Below, in pieces: positions 25,609 through 34,870 of a stretch of DNA of 64,000 nucleotides. The stretch spans positions 1,612,001-1,676,000 of the forward strand of contig CAVTJL010000001.1 of assembly GCA_963735065.1 (NCBI GenBank). Reading direction: 5' to 3'. The stretch is from CAVTJL01 sp963735065. Lineage in GTDB: Bacteria > Pseudomonadota > Alphaproteobacteria > Geminicoccales > Geminicoccaceae. The position numbers and the translations under genes are program-made. The first letter of the stretch is position 1; every line of letters starts with the position of its first letter. Under the pieces are notes generated by a model. It searched no databases, was not told where the DNA came from, and was given only the letters and a program-made list of their open reading frames with translations.

Positions 25609-26442
25609 ATGCAGCTCATGGCCACCAAGCACGTCGACAAGTCCGGCACCGGCCGGGCCGTCCCCATTCATGGTCCCGAGGCGTTCGCCGCGATGCGGCG
25701 CGCGGGCCAGCTCGCCGCCATGACGCTCGACCATCTCACGCCGTTCGTGAAGGTAGGCGTGTCGACCGGCGAGCTCGACCGGATCATCGAGGCCTTCATG
25801 CACGAGCATGGCGGCGTGTCGGCGACGGTCGGCTATCGCGGCTATCCCAAGGCGTCCTGCATCTCGGTCAACCACGTCGTCAATCACGGCATCCCGAGCG
25901 ACGACAAGAAGCTCCTCTCGGGCGACATCCTGAACGTCGACGTCACCGTGATCCTGGACGGCTGGTACGGCGACACCAGCCGCATGTACGCCGTGGGCGA
26001 CCGCGTGTCGGTCAAGGCGCAAAAGCTGATGGACGTGACCTTCGAGGCGATGTGGGCCGGCATCCATGCCGTGCGCCCGGGCGCCACGCTGGGCGATGTC
26101 GGCCACGCCATCCAGGTCATCGCCGAGGGCAACCGCTTCTCGGTGGTCCGCGACTTCGTCGGTCACGGCGTGGGCCGCGTCTTCCACGACGCGCCCGAGG
26201 TCAAGCACTTCGGCCATCCGGGCGAGGGGCTCGTTCTCGCCCCCGGCATGATCTTCACGATCGAGCCCATGATCAACGCCGGCCGGTACGAGGTGAAGAT
26301 CCTGGCCGACGGCTGGACCACGGTGACGCGCGACCGCTCGCTCTCGGCCCAGTTCGAGCACACGGTGGGCGTCACCGAGGACGGGGTCGAGGTCTTCACC
26401 CTCTCGCCCGCCGGCTACGAGAAGCCGCCCTACCCGGTCTGA
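25609..26442 (+). CDS. map: Type I methionine aminopeptidase
   Basis: Removes the initiator methionine from nascent proteins in the cytoplasm. The 277-residue protein has all landmarks of the type I enzyme: YPKASCISVNHVVNHGIP near the active site, metal-binding aspartates in LNVDVTVILDGWYGDTSRM, histidine in GHGVGRVFH, and glutamates in IEPMI and QFEHTVGV. An internal ATG at 25618 is an alternative start. It has its own candidate promoter and its 3' end overlaps the convergent LysR gene by 13 bases. Confidence 0.96.
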   Translation: MQLMATKHVDKSGTGRAVPIHGPEAFAAMRRAGQLAAMTLDHLTPFVKVGVSTGELDRIIEAFMHEHGGVSATVGYRGYPKASCISVNHVVNHGIPSDDKKLLSGDILNVDVTVILDGWYGDTSRMYAVGDRVSVKAQKLMDVTFEAMWAGIHAVRPGATLGDVGHAIQVIAEGNRFSVVRDFVGHGVGRVFHDAPEVKHFGHPGEGLVLAPGMIFTIEPMINAGRYEVKILADGWTTVTRDRSLSAQFEHTVGVTEDGVEVFTLSPAGYEKPPYPV

Positions 26443-27353
26443 CGCTCGCTGCGCTCGGCCACGCCCGGGGTCGCCGCGACCTCGGCCCTGAGCCAGTCGC
26501 GGAACTGGACCACGCGCGGATCGTCGGCCTTCTCGGGCCGTGTCACGACGAAATAGGCATGGTCGGCGGCGAGCGACAGCTCGAACGGCTCGAACAGGAC
26601 GCCGGCCGCGAGGTCGAGCTCGATGAAGCCGCTATAGCCCATCGCCACGCCCAGCCCCTCGGAGGCTGCGGCGAAGGTGAGGCTGCAATCGCCGAAATAG
26701 AGGTTCGAGGCGGGCCTCAGATCGGGCACGCCCGCGGCTGCGAGCCAGCGCTCCCAGTCGGGATCGCGCTCGGTGTGGACGAGCGTGTGCGCGCGGAGAT
26801 CGGCGGGCTCGCGCAGCGGGGGTCCGTGCTCGAGCAGCCTCTTGCCGATCACAGGCCTGATGCGCGGGCGCAGGAGCAGGTCCACATCGAGATCCGCCCA
26901 CTCCCCGTCGCCGTAGCGCAGCCCGATGTCGGCCTCGTCGCGGTGCAGGTCGACCGCGCGCGACGTGGGCACGAGGGCCAGCGGGATCTCCGGATGGGCG
27001 AGGCGGAACCGATGCAGGCGCGGCATCAGCCAGCGCGCGGCGATGCCCTGGCTCAAGGAGACGACGAGCGGCCGGTGGCGCACCCGCTCGCGCAGCTCCG
27101 AGGAGGCGCTGTCCAGAAGATCGAAGGCGCGGCTCAGCGCCGGCAGATAGCGCTGGCCCTGCGCGGTCAGCTCGACGCCGCGCGCCTGACGGAGGAACAG
27201 GGGAATCCCGACCTCGGCCTCGAGCGCCCGGATCTGGTGGCTGATCGCCGCATGGGTGACGTGCAGCTCCTCGGCCGCCCGCGTGAGGCTGCCAAGGCGC
27301 GCCGCCGCCTCGAAGGCCCGCATGCCGCGCAGCGACGGCAGGTGTCTGCTCAT
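26430..27353 (-). CDS. LysR-family regulator (GcvA-like)
   Basis: LysR-type regulator of 307 residues. The N-terminal helix-turn-helix reads LPSLRGMRAFEAAARLGSLTRAAEELHVTHAAISHQIRALE, typical of the GcvA group, followed by a periplasmic-binding-like effector domain. ATG 27353 was chosen; an in-frame GTG at 27365 would add four residues. Its target is not adjacent: downstream is the convergent map gene and upstream is a gene-poor stretch. Confidence 0.9.
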   Translation of the reverse strand: MSRHLPSLRGMRAFEAAARLGSLTRAAEELHVTHAAISHQIRALEAEVGIPLFLRQARGVELTAQGQRYLPALSRAFDLLDSASSELRERVRHRPLVVSLSQGIAARWLMPRLHRFRLAHPEIPLALVPTSRAVDLHRDEADIGLRYGDGEWADLDVDLLLRPRIRPVIGKRLLEHGPPLREPADLRAHTLVHTERDPDWERWLAAAGVPDLRPASNLYFGDCSLTFAAASEGLGVAMGYSGFIELDLAAGVLFEPFELSLAADHAYFVVTRPEKADDPRVVQFRDWLRAEVAATPGVAERSERQTG

Positions 27354-27805
27354 GGCCCAATCCACAAATTTTTCTAACAGGAACCACGAGAAAGACGCGT
27401 TTGTCGGAAACGCGCTCTCGGACCAGATGTACGGGCGTCAGCAAGGGATTTCCAGCGATGTCCGTCATCACGCGCCGCGCGCTCGGCCTTTGGCGTGCGA
27501 TTTTTTCTGTTGGCTCGCTCACCGATGTCGGCGATCAGCGCCGGTGGATGTCGGGGCTGGTGCCGGGTCCGCTTTTCGTGAGCGATCTCGTCCAGCCGAC
27601 GCTCCTGGGCCGTGACCCCACGATGGGCGGCAGGCTCGCGACGGTCGGTCGCCAGCAAGGGCGCGCCGCGCCCGAGAGGCCCGTCACGCCGGAGGTGAGG
27701 CCGCTCCCCGCTCCGCGGAGGCGCCCAGCGGCGCCGGCTGCTTCGGCATGCCTCGCCCATCCGGTCGGCCGAGTGGCGGAGCCGGCGCGCTTCTGAGGTC
27801 CTTCG
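27354..27805. other. Gene-poor interval with no supported gene
   Basis: About 450 bases in which ORFs on both strands (for example 27401-27796 forward and 27374-27760 reverse) encode low-complexity Arg/Pro/Ala-rich products without recognisable domains. Its first third is less GC-rich than the surroundings. I see no RNA gene or mobile-element end. Together with the neighbouring broken glutathione S-transferase it looks like decayed sequence. Confidence 0.5.
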
Positions 27806-28083
27806 TCAGCTCCGCGGCGGGAGGGGCGGCGGGATCGTGTCGCGCACGCTCGGCCGCTCGAGCTGGCGGGCCAGATAGGCCCCGAGGCACGCAGACCGGA
27901 TCGATCGCGGTGAGGATGAGCGAGATCCACTGCTCGGCCAGGGCCGCGCGGCCCGGCTCCGCGGGCAACAGCGGCGGGCCAGCGAACGCCCGATCGACAT
28001 AGGCGCAGATGGCTCGCGACTCGCAGAGCGTGAGGTCGCCATGGCGCATCGCGGGGAGCAGGGCCTCGGTGCATGATCGGCAT
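27806..28083 (-). pseudogene. Glutathione S-transferase remnant
   Basis: Fragment of a glutathione S-transferase. One frame gives LPAMRHGDLTLCESRAICAYVDRAF, the glutathione-binding E-S motif region, and the start of the helical domain up to AEQWISLILTAIDPVCV. After a one-base shift near 27884-27887 the next frame gives LGAYLARQLERPSVRD and a stop. Another one-base shift lies near 28067-28069. About 50 N-terminal residues and most of the C-terminal domain are absent, and there is no room upstream because the cyclase gene ends at 28140. The truncation is therefore genuine even if the shifts are sequence errors. Confidence 0.55.
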
Positions 28084-28139
28084 GGCCAGCGAGGCCGACG
28101 GCGAGACGTCTAGGCCAACATAGGCCTATGGGAAGCTCT

Positions 28140-29960
28140 TCACGATGCGACGGCAATCCCGTCGAGGCGGCATCTCGCCGCGAGGGGCGGCACGGCTTCC
28201 TGGCTCAGGGGCACGCCGCCTCGCCGGAGCGCATCGAGAAAGAACGCCCGGTCCTCGGGCCGGCGAAACGGATAGGTGGCGTCGAGATAGTCGATCCCGA
28301 GATCGGGCTGGATCCGAAGCAGCTCCGCGGCGGCACGGCGGGCTTCCTCGTGCCGCCCGAGCGCAGCGAGCGCCGCGACGAGACGCTGACCGGCCCGGAC
28401 ATTGGCGGGCTGCATGCGCACGCCGCTCTCGGCGCTGGCCCTGGCGCTGGCGGCGTCGCCGAGCAGCAGGTGGCAGAGGCTCTCGTCGGCCAGCACCAGC
28501 GAGGCGAAGCGGTAGCGTGGGTCGAGGCGCAGCGCCAGGCGCAGATGGGGGATGGCCTCCGCGGGGCGGCCGCCGAAGCCGTGGATGCAGGCGAGGAAAT
28601 GCCGGGCCAGCGGCGCGCTCGGGTTGAGCGACACGGCCCGCTCCTGGCAGGCCAGGGCCCCATCATAGTCGCGCGCGGTCCAAAGAAGGCCCATGCCCCG
28701 CAGGCCGTGGGCCAGCCAGCAGCGCTGGTCCAGCTCGGCGGCGCGCTCCGCCGCGCCGAGCGACGCCTTGAGCGCGCCGCGGCGATCGACCGTGAAGCCC
28801 ATGAGGATCTCGTGATAGTGACAGAGCGCCAGCAGCGTCCAGCCGTAGGCGAAGTCCGGATCGGCGGCGAGCGCCCGCTCGAGGAGAGCTCTCGCCTCGG
28901 CATGGCTCGCCTGGCTCATGCGCTCCAGCAGCGACAGGGCCCGCAGCGCCTGGTCCCACGCCCCTAGATTGTCGGGATGCTTGCGCGCGGCGCGCTGCTC
29001 CTCGGCGCGGTGGATCTGCGGCTCGAGGCTGGCGACGACGTGGGCCGCGATCTCCTCCTGCACCGCGAACACGTCGGCCAGCTCGCGATCGTAGCGCTCG
29101 GCCCAGAGCTGCTGGCCGGTTGCCGTGTCGACGAGCTGGGCGGTGATGCGCACGCGCCCGCCGGCGCGCCGCGCGCTGCCCTCGACGAGATAGGCGGCCT
29201 TGAGCTCGCGGCCGATCTCGACCGCATTCTTGGGGTTGTTCTTGTAGACCAGCGTCGAGTTGCGGGCGATCACCGGGAACCAGCGCCAGTAGGAGAGGGC
29301 GGTGACGATGTCCTCGGACAGCCCGTCGGTGAAATAGTCCTCGCCCGGATCGCCGCTCATGTTGGCAAACGGGATCACCGCAACCGCCGGGCGTGCCGCG
29401 AACGCGCTGGCCGCGCTGACGGCGGAGGTGGTCGGGGCCGGCGGCCGGTCGACCACGAGGCGGAAGACCTCGACCGGGCGTGCGATGTTCTTGAGCGCGT
29501 GCTCCCCACAAGGCTCCACATGGCATGGCAGCCGGTCGCGGACATGGTCGTACGCGGCGCGGGAGAGGCAGATTCCGCCGGCCTCCGCGAGCGGCTCCAG
29601 CCGCGCCGCCACGTTCACGCCGTGCCCGAAGACGTCACCCTCCTCGGAGATGACATCGCCCACATGGAGGCCGATGCGGAGCGCCAGGACCCGCTCGACC
29701 GGGATGCCGTGATTCCGCTCGCGCATGGCACGCTGGATCTCGACCACGCTGGCCACGGCCTCGACGGCGCTCGCGAACTCGAGCAGCAGGCCGTCGCCCA
29801 TGCGCTTCACCACGCGTCCGTGATGGGCCGTCACGGAGGGCTCGATGATGCGTCCGTCGATCTCGCCGACGAGCGCCAGCGTGCCCGCATCGTCCCGGGC
29901 CATCAGCCGGCTGTAGCCCACGAGGTCGAGGGCGACGATGGCTGCGAGTCTCCGCTCCAT
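28140..29960 (-). CDS. Class III adenylate cyclase with TolB-like and TPR regions
   Basis: Cytosolic signalling protein of 606 residues. Residues 1-165 form a class III cyclase (metal aspartates D12 in ALDLVGYSRLM and D56 in MGDGLL). Around 190-330 there is a TolB-N-like region (AVIPFANMSGDPGEDYFTDGLSEDI), and the rest is TPR-type helical repeats. This three-part layout is the common CyaA-like/TPR fusion in Rhizobiales and Rhodospirillales. ATG 29960 follows GGAG. It is monocistronic. The signal it senses is unknown. Confidence 0.88.
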   Translation of the reverse strand: MERRLAAIVALDLVGYSRLMARDDAGTLALVGEIDGRIIEPSVTAHHGRVVKRMGDGLLLEFASAVEAVASVVEIQRAMRERNHGIPVERVLALRIGLHVGDVISEEGDVFGHGVNVAARLEPLAEAGGICLSRAAYDHVRDRLPCHVEPCGEHALKNIARPVEVFRLVVDRPPAPTTSAVSAASAFAARPAVAVIPFANMSGDPGEDYFTDGLSEDIVTALSYWRWFPVIARNSTLVYKNNPKNAVEIGRELKAAYLVEGSARRAGGRVRITAQLVDTATGQQLWAERYDRELADVFAVQEEIAAHVVASLEPQIHRAEEQRAARKHPDNLGAWDQALRALSLLERMSQASHAEARALLERALAADPDFAYGWTLLALCHYHEILMGFTVDRRGALKASLGAAERAAELDQRCWLAHGLRGMGLLWTARDYDGALACQERAVSLNPSAPLARHFLACIHGFGGRPAEAIPHLRLALRLDPRYRFASLVLADESLCHLLLGDAASARASAESGVRMQPANVRAGQRLVAALAALGRHEEARRAAAELLRIQPDLGIDYLDATYPFRRPEDRAFFLDALRRGGVPLSQEAVPPLAARCRLDGIAVAS

Positions 29961-30139
29961 CAAGGACTCCTGGCTTGCATCGTTCCAACTCCCGAGGTCT
30001 TCCCGCCCTGGCATTGGGAGCTGGAGTAATAGCCGCCAACGGCGCTCGGCAACGTGACGAGGATCACAGTGCCCGGCTCGGGCCTTCCCGATCGCGCGAG
30101 CGGCGCGCCGCTGGCGCCGTCAGGAACGCCCGAGCGGGA

Positions 30140-30689
30140 TCAGGGCAGGCGCAGCGCTCGCACATAGGCCTCCTGGCCCGCGGTCTCGATCGCGGCCGGC
30201 CGGCTCTGCCGCACGCGCAGGATCGCCGCCTCGGGATCGAGCCCATGCTCGACGAGCAGCCTCGCCGCCACCGTGCCGGTGCGGCCGAGCCCTGCCCGGC
30301 AGTGGATCAGGACGCGCGCACCTTCGGCGAGGCGGCGCCGCAGCTCGGGGCCCGGTGGTCTGCCACGCGGCCTCGAAGTCGGCGCCGGGGACGCCATGGT
30401 CCCTGATCGGCAGATGGTGCCAGGCCAGACCGTGGCGGGCGGCCTCATCGCCGAGCCCGGCGACACCGAGCGCCGCCAGCTCCCACGGCTCGAGGAGGGT
30501 GAGGGCGGCGGATGCGCCCCAGGCTGCGATGCGCGCGAGGTCCATGCCCAGCTGCCCGGCCGGATCGCTCGTCCCGTCCGCTGCTGTCCGCAGGCCGGGG
30601 CACCGGCTGAGCCCGATCAGGCCCGGGACGCCCGGCACCGCCAGCTCGTGGATCGGCAGCAGCCCTCCGCCCTCCCGGCGCCACGCCAC
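30140..30689 (-). CDS. Dual-specificity/tyrosine phosphatase-like protein (one frameshift)
   Basis: Cysteine-based phosphatase. The P-loop HCRAGLGRTG (C-x5-R) lies in the C-terminal half (frame of 30140-30466), and the general-acid region LPIRDHGVPGADFEAAW in the N-terminal half (frame from GTG 30689). The frames join if one base is removed from the GGGG run at 30347-30350, giving 182 residues. Family resemblance is to the CDKN3/dual-specificity type with a CDKN3-like N-terminal segment. The downstream neighbour is the cyclase-TPR gene and the upstream neighbour is ETF:ubiquinone oxidoreductase, separated by only six bases. Confidence 0.72.
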
Positions 30690-30695
30690 GGCGGC

Positions 30696-32328
30696 TCACA
30701 TGCCGGGATAGTTCGGCCCGCCGCCGCCCTCGGGCACCACCCAGTTGATGTTCTGCAGCGGATCCTTGATGTCGCAGGTCTTGCAGTGCACGCAGTTCTG
30801 CGCGTTGATCTGCAGCCGCTTCTCGCCGTCGCCTTCCTCCACGAACTCATAGACGCCGGCAGGGCAGTAGCGCTGCTCGGGGCCGGCATAGTCCGCAAGG
30901 TTGACGCTCGTCGGGATCGACGGGTCCTTCAGCTGCAGATGGGCAGGCTGGTCCTCCTCGTGGTTGGTGTTGCTGACGAACACCGAGGAGAGCCGGTCGA
31001 AGGTGAGCTTGCCGTCGGGCTTGGGGTAGTCGATGCGCGGCGCGTCCGACGCCTTCACCAGGGATGCGTTGTCCGCGTGGTGGCCCATCGTCCAGGGCGC
31101 CTTGCCGCGCAGCACGTAGGTGTCGAGGGCCGAGTAGGCCAGCGCCGGCCACAGGCCGTAGTGGAAGGCCGGGCGGATGTTGCGCACGCGATAGAGCTCG
31201 TCCCAGAGCCAGCTCTTCTTCAGGCGCTCCGGGTAGCTCTCGAGGGTGGGGTGCGCAGCACCGTCGCCCAGCGCCTCGAAGGCGGCCTCGGCGCACACCA
31301 TGCCGGACTTCATCGCCGTGTGCGTGCCCTTGATCTTGGGCACGTTCAAAAAGCCCGCGGCGTCGCCGATGATGGCGCCGCCCGGGAAGACGAGCTTGGG
31401 GATCGACTGGAACCCGCCCTCCGACAGTGCCCGGGCGCCGTAGGCCACGCGACGGGCGCCCTCGAAGATGGGCTTGATCGAGGGGTGCGTCTTGAAGCGC
31501 TGCATCTCCTCGAAGGGCGACATCCAGGGGTTCCAGTAGTCGAGGCCCGTGACGAAGCCCACCGACAGCATGTTCTCGCCGAACATGTACATCCAGGAGC
31601 CGCCATAGGTGCGGCTGTCCATGGGCCAGCCCACCGTGTGCACGACCTTGCCCTTGACGTGCTTCTCGGGCGCCAGCTCCCACAGCTCCTTCACGCCCAG
31701 GCCATAGGTCTGCGGCTGCACGCCCGTTCCTGAGGTCGAAGCGCTCGAAAAGGGTCTTCGTCAGCGAGCCGCGGCAGCCCTCGGCAAAGAGCGTCACCCG
31801 GGCCCGAAGCTCGACGCCGGGCTGATGGTTGGGGCCGGGCTCGCCATCCTTGCCGATGCCCATGTCGCCGGTGGCGACGCCCGCCACGCCGCCTTCCTCG
31901 TCGTAGAGCACCTCGGCCGCGGCGAAGCCCGGATAGACCTCGACGCCCAGCGCTTCCGCCTGCTCCGCCAGCCAGCGGCAGACATTGCCGAGGCTGATGA
32001 TGAAGTTGCCCTGGTTGTGCATCTGCGGCGGCGTGGGCAGCTCGACCGAGCGCGTGGCCGTCAGATAAAGGAAGTGATCCTCGCTCACCGGCGTCTCGAT
32101 CGGAGCGCCACGCTCCTGCCAGTCCGGGAAAAGCTCGTTGAGCGCGCGCGGCTCGAGCACCGCACCGGAGAGGATGTGCGCACCCACCTCCGAGCCCTTC
32201 TCGATCACGCAGACGGAGAGCTCGCGGTCCTGCTCGGCGGCCAGCTGCTTCAGACGGATCGCGGCCGCGAGCCCGCTCGGCCCCGCCCCGACGATGACCA
32301 CGTCGAACTCCATCGCTTCACGTTCCAT
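30696..32328 (-). CDS. Electron-transfer flavoprotein:ubiquinone oxidoreductase (one frameshift)
   Basis: Membrane-associated enzyme that passes electrons from ETF, reduced by acyl-CoA and choline-type dehydrogenases, to ubiquinone. The N-terminal FAD motif VVIVGAGPSGLAAAIRL, the middle GGSWMYMFGEN segment and the C-terminal [4Fe-4S] ligands (NCVHCKTCDIKDPLQNINW) are all present. The first third (ATG 32328, after GGAGAGAGG) and the remainder are in different frames. Deleting one C at 31723-31725 restores a 543-residue protein of normal size. Such a conserved single-copy function makes a sequence error the likeliest cause. Confidence 0.85.
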
Positions 32329-32417
32329 GCCTCTCTCCGGCTTTTCTCAGTTCGGCTCTCGGCGTGGCCCAGGAGCGCCCTCCGCCCGCGCGGGATATCA
32401 CGCGAGGCTGGCCAGGG

Positions 32418-33317
32418 CTACGCACGCTCCTCACGGCGACGGGTAAGGAGGAAGAAGGCCACCGCGCCGATCGAGCCCATGACGATCATCAAGATCGCCG
32501 GAAGCCGGCGCTTCCAGCTTTCCATCTGGCCGGGCGTCGCCGCCCCGATCAGCGCCGCGGCCGACACCTCCCCGGGGGCCGCCAGGGCCACCGTCTCGCC
32601 ATTGGCAGCCCGGTAGGGAACGAGCCGGCCGCCCTCGAGGTTGCCGACGGCGCTGATCCGTCCCTCGGGCACATACAAAAATCGCAGCCGCAGATCGCCC
32701 ACCCGCGGGCTCGCCGGATCGCCGGCATAGAGCCAGCCGCCCTGCTCGGTCAGACGCGCGGTGCCCGCTGCCGAGGCGGGCAGACCCGCCGTCGCAGGCA
32801 GCGCCGCGATCACGGCAGCATCCAGCACGAGCCTGCCCAGATGGGCATCGGCGGCGGTGACGCTCTTTGGAGGAACGGAAAAGGCGGCCGGGTTCTGGTG
32901 GCCGATCGGGTTGCCGAAGCTCTGCGAGCGGATCAGGCGACCGCTCCACACGCGCCGATAGCGCTCCTCGGTGCCTCGGGCCTCGCCCTTCAGCTGCTCC
33001 TCCCACTGGAACATCTGGACCTCGCGGTCGAGGCGCAGCGCCTGGACCCGGACGCCGAAGCGCGGATCGACGAGCGGCGCATTTGTCGATGCCTCGCCCG
33101 TGACATGGACCGGCCCCTCGCTTCCCGCGGGGGGTGCGGCCGCATCGATGTCGACGACCTTTCCGCCCACCTCCGCCAGCGCCTCCTGGCGAGCCTTGGC
33201 CGCCTGCTCCCCGCTCATCAGGCGCTGCACGCCCAGGGCCGCCAGCAGGCACCAGAAGGCCAGGAACGGCAGGCTGAACCAGAGCGGCGGTCGACGCGGT
33301 CTTTTGTCTGTGGTCAC
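32418..33317 (-). CDS. TMEM43-family membrane protein
   Basis: Membrane protein of 299 residues matching the TMEM43/LUMA family (DUF1625). One membrane span lies near the N terminus (PLWFSLPFLAFWCLLAALGVQRL), a long soluble domain follows with FQWEEQLKGEA and WSGRLIRSQSFGNPIGHQNP, and a hydrophobic segment comes at the C-terminal end (LPAILMIVMGSIGAVAFFLL) before a basic tail. The family is known from the animal inner nuclear membrane and occurs patchily in bacteria with unclear function. GTG 33317 is chosen as start. It is divergent from the DNA glycosylase gene. Confidence 0.75.
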   Translation of the reverse strand: MTTDKRPRRPPLWFSLPFLAFWCLLAALGVQRLMSGEQAAKARQEALAEVGGKVVDIDAAAPPAGSEGPVHVTGEASTNAPLVDPRFGVRVQALRLDREVQMFQWEEQLKGEARGTEERYRRVWSGRLIRSQSFGNPIGHQNPAAFSVPPKSVTAADAHLGRLVLDAAVIAALPATAGLPASAAGTARLTEQGGWLYAGDPASPRVGDLRLRFLYVPEGRISAVGNLEGGRLVPYRAANGETVALAAPGEVSAAALIGAATPGQMESWKRRLPAILMIVMGSIGAVAFFLLTRRREERA

Positions 33318-33385
33318 ATCACGGCCTTGTCGAATCTGGCAAAAGCCTAGCCGACCGGCCGGGCTTCGCCGAGAGGGCGCTCGCA

Positions 33386-34024
33386 ATGATCACGCCGTTC
33401 GACGCCCTGCGCGTGAAAGCCGACCTCGACCGCCTGGCCGAGGTCGACCCGGACGTCCGCCAGGCCCTCGCCCGGATCGGCTACCCGGCCCCGCGCATCC
33501 GCGACCCCGGCTTCTCGACCCTGCTCCGCATCGTCACGGCCCAGCAGCTCTCCACGCGCTCCGCCGCCGCGATCTGGGGCCGCCTCGAGGCCAGCCTCGG
33601 CGGCACCGTCACCGCCGACGGTTTTTTGTCACTTGACGAGGCGTCGCTCCGGGCGACGGGCTTCAGCCTGCGCAAGGCCGAGTATGGCCGGGCGCTGGCC
33701 CGGGCGATCCAGGACGGCAGCCTGCCGGTCGACCGCTTCCACGAGCTCGAGGACGACGCCATCGTCGAGGCGCTCACCGCCATGAAAGGCTTCGGCCGCT
33801 GGAGCGCCGAGATCTATCTTCTGTTCGCGCTCGGCCGCGTCGACATCTTCCCCGCCGACGACCTGGCGCTGCAGATCGCCTACCAGCGCCTGAAGAAGCT
33901 CGAGGCCCGCCCGACCGGCAAGGCCCTGCGCCTCCAGCTCGAGCCCTGGCGCCCCTGGCGCGGTGCGGCCGCCCTCTTTCTCTGGCACTATTATGGCGCC
34001 GCAACCCTGGACGAGGCGCAATGA
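33386..34024 (+). CDS. AlkA-like DNA-3-methyladenine glycosylase (HhH-GPD)
   Basis: Base-excision-repair glycosylase that removes alkylated purines, 212 residues. The helix-hairpin-helix is at LTAMKGFGRWSAEIYLLF and the catalytic aspartate follows in VDIFPADDLAL, the arrangement of AlkA-type HhH-GPD enzymes. The early TLLRIVTAQQLSTRSAAAIW segment is also conserved. It lacks the N-terminal beta domain of E. coli AlkA, as many short homologues do. Its stop overlaps the ATG of the nucleotidyltransferase gene. Confidence 0.88.
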   Translation: MITPFDALRVKADLDRLAEVDPDVRQALARIGYPAPRIRDPGFSTLLRIVTAQQLSTRSAAAIWGRLEASLGGTVTADGFLSLDEASLRATGFSLRKAEYGRALARAIQDGSLPVDRFHELEDDAIVEALTAMKGFGRWSAEIYLLFALGRVDIFPADDLALQIAYQRLKKLEARPTGKALRLQLEPWRPWRGAAALFLWHYYGAATLDEAQ

Positions 34025-34455
34025 CGCGACCGCCCGATCCCGACGACCGCCCCACCATCGATCCCGATCTGGTGGCGCGGGCCGTGCTCGAGCTTTTCCC
34101 TGACGTCCTGGGCGTCTGGCTCTTCGGCAGCTTCGCGGAGGGCCGCGCCCGCCCGGACAGCGACGTCGACATCGCCATCCTGCCCGAGCAGCCGCTCGAG
34201 CTGGACGACGACTATCTCGAGAAGCTTGGCCGACTCTCCATGCGCTTCGGCCGCCTCGTCGATCTGGTCGACCTCCGCATGGCACCGCCCGTGCTGAGGT
34301 TCGAGGTTTTTTCCGAAGGGATGCGGATCGCCGCCCGTGACCCCGTCGCGTGCGATTTCTTCGAGACCACGGCCATCTCCGCCTACCAGCGCCTCAACGT
34401 CGAGCGCCGCGAGATCATGGAGGCGGAGCGCGAGCGTCTGCTCGGCGGTGTGTGA
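34021..34455 (+). CDS. mntA: MntA-like minimal nucleotidyltransferase antitoxin
   Basis: Nucleotidyltransferase of 144 residues with the motif GSFAEGRARPDSDVD (G36, S37, D48, D50). In characterised MntA-HepT pairs this protein adds AMP groups to a tyrosine of HepT and so neutralises it. The active-site acidic pair here looks intact. It begins in an ATGA overlap with the glycosylase gene and its end overlaps the HEPN partner by eight bases, the standard pairing order. The partner's target tyrosine is missing, so this protein's role here is open. Confidence 0.8.
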   Translation: MTRPPDPDDRPTIDPDLVARAVLELFPDVLGVWLFGSFAEGRARPDSDVDIAILPEQPLELDDDYLEKLGRLSMRFGRLVDLVDLRMAPPVLRFEVFSEGMRIAARDPVACDFFETTAISAYQRLNVERREIMEAERERLLGGV

Positions 34456-34870
34456 CGAGGTCCTTATCCGGAAGGCCACCACCGTTGCCGAGTGTGTCGC
34501 GGCGCTGCGGGAGATCCGTGCCGGGCCTGCAGCCGACCTCGCACGGCAGGACCTCCTGCTGCTGAGGCTCCAGCGTGCGGCGATAGCGATCGGCGGCATG
34601 GCCGACCGGATCATCAAGCTGCACCGGCTTCCCATGCCGATGGACCGCGAGGCCTCGATCCGGATCGTGGCCGAGGCCGGGATCGTCGATCCGGCGCTCT
34701 GTCAGGCCATGGAGCAGCTCGTCGGCTGGCGGAACGCCGCTTTCGAGGACGAGCCCGACCTCGCCGGGATCCGCGCGTTTCTCGACGCGCATCTCGACGA
34801 TCTCCTGACCTTCAGCCGCGCCCTGCTCGCCGCCGACCCGTCGGCCGCCCCGGCTTCCTTCAGTCCGTGA
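34448..34870 (+). CDS. hepT: HepT-like HEPN (DUF86) protein lacking the RNase motif
   Basis: Helical HEPN/DUF86 protein of 140 residues encoded directly after mntA. HepT toxins carry R-x4-H-x-Y, where Arg and His make the RNase site and Tyr is the AMP acceptor. The aligned segment is VGWRNAAFEDEP, so R95 remains but the His and Tyr positions (100 and 102) are both glutamate. The protein should therefore be catalytically dead. The GTG start at 34448 was set by overlap with mntA; no stop or frameshift breaks the gene. Its 3' end overlaps the convergent nitronate monooxygenase gene by 11 bases. Confidence 0.75.
   Translation: MCDEVLIRKATTVAECVAALREIRAGPAADLARQDLLLLRLQRAAIAIGGMADRIIKLHRLPMPMDREASIRIVAEAGIVDPALCQAMEQLVGWRNAAFEDEPDLAGIRAFLDAHLDDLLTFSRALLAADPSAAPASFSP

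Noticed and set aside
27401..27796. A 131-codon plus-strand hypothetical gene
   Set aside because: No ribosome site or domain, Arg/Pro/Ala-rich C-terminal half, and located in a decayed interval.
34448..34870. Active HepT ribonuclease toxin
   Set aside because: The His and Tyr of the R-x4-H-x-Y motif are both replaced by Glu.
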